Below, piece by piece: positions 5,989 through 7,316 of a DNA stretch of 7,316 bases (its first letter is position 1; every line of letters starts with the position of its first letter). Location: NCBI GenBank assembly GCA_003455655.1, contig DMQP01000190.1, positions 1 through 7,316 of the forward strand, in the 5' to 3' direction. A model generated the notes under the pieces. The model did not search any database and was not told the DNA's origin. It saw only the letters and a list, made by a program, of their open reading frames with translations. A program made the position numbers and the translations under genes. Source of the stretch: Treponema sp. (GTDB taxonomy: Bacteria; Spirochaetota; Spirochaetia; Treponematales; Treponemataceae).

Positions 5989-7316
5989 ATGGATTACGGA
6001 ATTTTACGAGTTGCCTGCACCAGTCCGGCTTTAAGCGTTGCAGATTGTGAAGAAAATGTCAAAGTTATAGCAGAATGTGTAACTGAAGCTCAAAAACAAC
6101 ATGTTCAGCTTTTAGTTTTTCCAGAACTGAGCCTTACCGGTTACACATGCGCTGATTTGTTTTTACAAAAGACATTATACGAAGGTGCAATTAATGCGCT
6201 TGAACACTTATGTTCACTTACCAAACATACTGAACTTTTATTTTGTGTAGGCCTTCCTGTCATAAGCAAAAACAAACGCTACAACGCCGCAGCTTTTATT
6301 CAAAAAGGAAAAGTGCTTGCCGTAATTCCAAAGACCTATATTCCCACATACAGTGAATTTTATGAACGAAGATGGTTTACTCCCGCAGAAAAAATAACAG
6401 AACAGACCATAAGTCTTTCTGACAAACTAAAAGACATTCCTTTCGGAACAGAGCTTTTACTTGTTGCACAAAATAATCAGCTGGTAACCATTGCTGCAGA
6501 AATATGTGAAGATTTGTGGGTTCCTCTCTCACCTTCAACACATGCAAGTCTTGCAGGAGCAAGTGTTATTGCAAACTTAAGTGCAAGTAACGAAGTTGTT
6601 GGAAAAGCCGCATACCGTTCACTCTTAGTTAGTGCACATTCAGCAAAAACCGTAAGCGCATACCTTTATGCAGATGCAGGACATGATGAAAGTTCAACCG
6701 ATATGGTTTTTGCAGGACACAACATTATTGCTGCAAACGGAAGCATAAAAGCACAGTCACAACTCTTTTCTCAAAGTTCTAAACTGACAGTTGCAGACAT
6801 TGACATGGAAGCTCTTATGCAGGACAGACTAAGAACAACAACTTTTGCTGACTGCTCAAAAAATGAATCCTTAGCATTTAGACAAATTGAATTTACGCTT
6901 GCCCCTTCTCCTTTCGAAAACAAAAATGAAAAACTGTTAGGAAAAGTAGAAAAGAAACCCTTTGTTCCAGAAAGTCAGACAGAACGAAAAGAAAGATGTC
7001 TTTCTGTTATAGAACTACAGGCAGAAGGTCTTGCAAAAAGACTGCGTCACATACACTGCACTAGTGCTGTTATAGGTTTAAGCGGTGGACTTGATTCAAC
7101 ACTGGCACTCCTTGTTACCGCTAGAGCTTTTGACAAATGTGGCATCGACAGAAAAAACATTAGTGCTGTTACTATGCCTTGTTTTGGTACAACCGGAAGA
7201 ACTTACCGCAACGCCTGTGCACTTGCTCAAAACACAGGGGCAACCTTGCGCGAAATAGACATAAAGAAAGCGGTTCTGCAACATTTTGAAGACATTGGTC
7301 ACGACAAAGAAGTTCA
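5989..7316 (+). CDS. nadE: Glutamine-dependent NAD+ synthetase (3' end cut by window edge)
   Basis: Makes NAD+ from deamido-NAD, ATP and glutamine in the cytoplasm, the last step of NAD biosynthesis. 442 codons are present, and the frame is clean to the edge. The N-terminal nitrilase-type glutaminase domain (about 1-275) has the full catalytic triad: E46 in VFPELSLTGY, K115 in IPKTYIP and C173 in EICEDLW. A linker with CLSVIELQAEGLAKRL (about 335-350) leads into the synthetase domain, with the pyrophosphate loop SGGLDST at 365-371 and MPCFGTTGRTYRNA (about 395-408). The arrangement matches the long form known from Mycobacterium tuberculosis (about 680 residues), so roughly 200 residues are probably missing at the right edge. 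The ATG at 5989 is the only sensible start; it has no Shine-Dalgarno but a -10 box 6 bases upstream. It is divergent from cimA. Confidence 0.96.
   Translation, partial: MDYGILRVACTSPALSVADCEENVKVIAECVTEAQKQHVQLLVFPELSLTGYTCADLFLQKTLYEGAINALEHLCSLTKHTELLFCVGLPVISKNKRYNAAAFIQKGKVLAVIPKTYIPTYSEFYERRWFTPAEKITEQTISLSDKLKDIPFGTELLLVAQNNQLVTIAAEICEDLWVPLSPSTHASLAGASVIANLSASNEVVGKAAYRSLLVSAHSAKTVSAYLYADAGHDESSTDMVFAGHNIIAANGSIKAQSQLFSQSSKLTVADIDMEALMQDRLRTTTFADCSKNESLAFRQIEFTLAPSPFENKNEKLLGKVEKKPFVPESQTERKERCLSVIELQAEGLAKRLRHIHCTSAVIGLSGGLDSTLALLVTARAFDKCGIDRKNISAVTMPCFGTTGRTYRNACALAQNTGATLREIDIKKAVLQHFEDIGHDKEV

Noticed and set aside
7096..7302. Minus-strand open frame near the right edge, and a second one at 6377-6562
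   Set aside because: Both are antisense to the well-conserved nadE frame and have no family features.
1..7316. CRISPR array, insertion sequence, prophage, tRNA or defence system
   Set aside because: No regularly spaced repeats, transposase or integrase motifs, terminal repeats or tRNA-like folds were seen; every long frame belongs to a known housekeeping or transport family.

Overview
The window reads as ordinary chromosomal DNA of a diderm (two-membrane), moderately AT-rich bacterium. A TolC-like outer-membrane efflux protein implies an outer membrane. A host-associated spirochaete of the Treponema type would fit the mix of a TolC/MFP/ABC cassette, a cytosolic GH5 enzyme, a citramalate synthase and a long glutamine-dependent NAD synthetase. 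This assignment is inference from general familiarity, not proof.

Layout, left to right. Positions 1-3203 (minus strand, transcribed right to left) hold a three-gene efflux cassette: a TolC-like outer-membrane protein (1791-3203), a membrane-fusion protein (707-1789) and a MacB/LolD-type ABC ATPase (1-707, cut by the window edge). Any permease would lie beyond position 1. The junctions are tight: one intervening base, then a 1-base stop/start overlap. Positions 3204-3294 are a regulatory gap with several AT-rich dyads. Positions 3295-5927 (minus strand) hold a second operon, a citramalate synthase (4329-5927) followed after 8 bases by a cytosolic GH5 glycosidase (3295-4320). Positions 5928-5988 are a divergent promoter region, and from 5989 to the right edge runs the plus-strand NAD+ synthetase gene (nadE, partial).

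The most striking feature is regulatory. All three genes that begin a transcription unit have a good -10 hexamer (TATAAT, TATACT, TATAGT) ending exactly 6 bases before the start ATG, and none has a usable Shine-Dalgarno. All three operon-internal genes have a clear Shine-Dalgarno at normal spacing. This pattern predicts leaderless mRNAs for the lead genes. The cimA and nadE promoters are back to back, with overlapping -35 boxes inside an inverted repeat. The efflux operon promoter carries two ACTAT/ATAGT dyads about 22 bp apart, which look like a paired operator.

I see no mobile element, CRISPR array, tRNA, rRNA or broken gene. The genes themselves belong to known families, and I do not see an undescribed enzymatic or defence system here.
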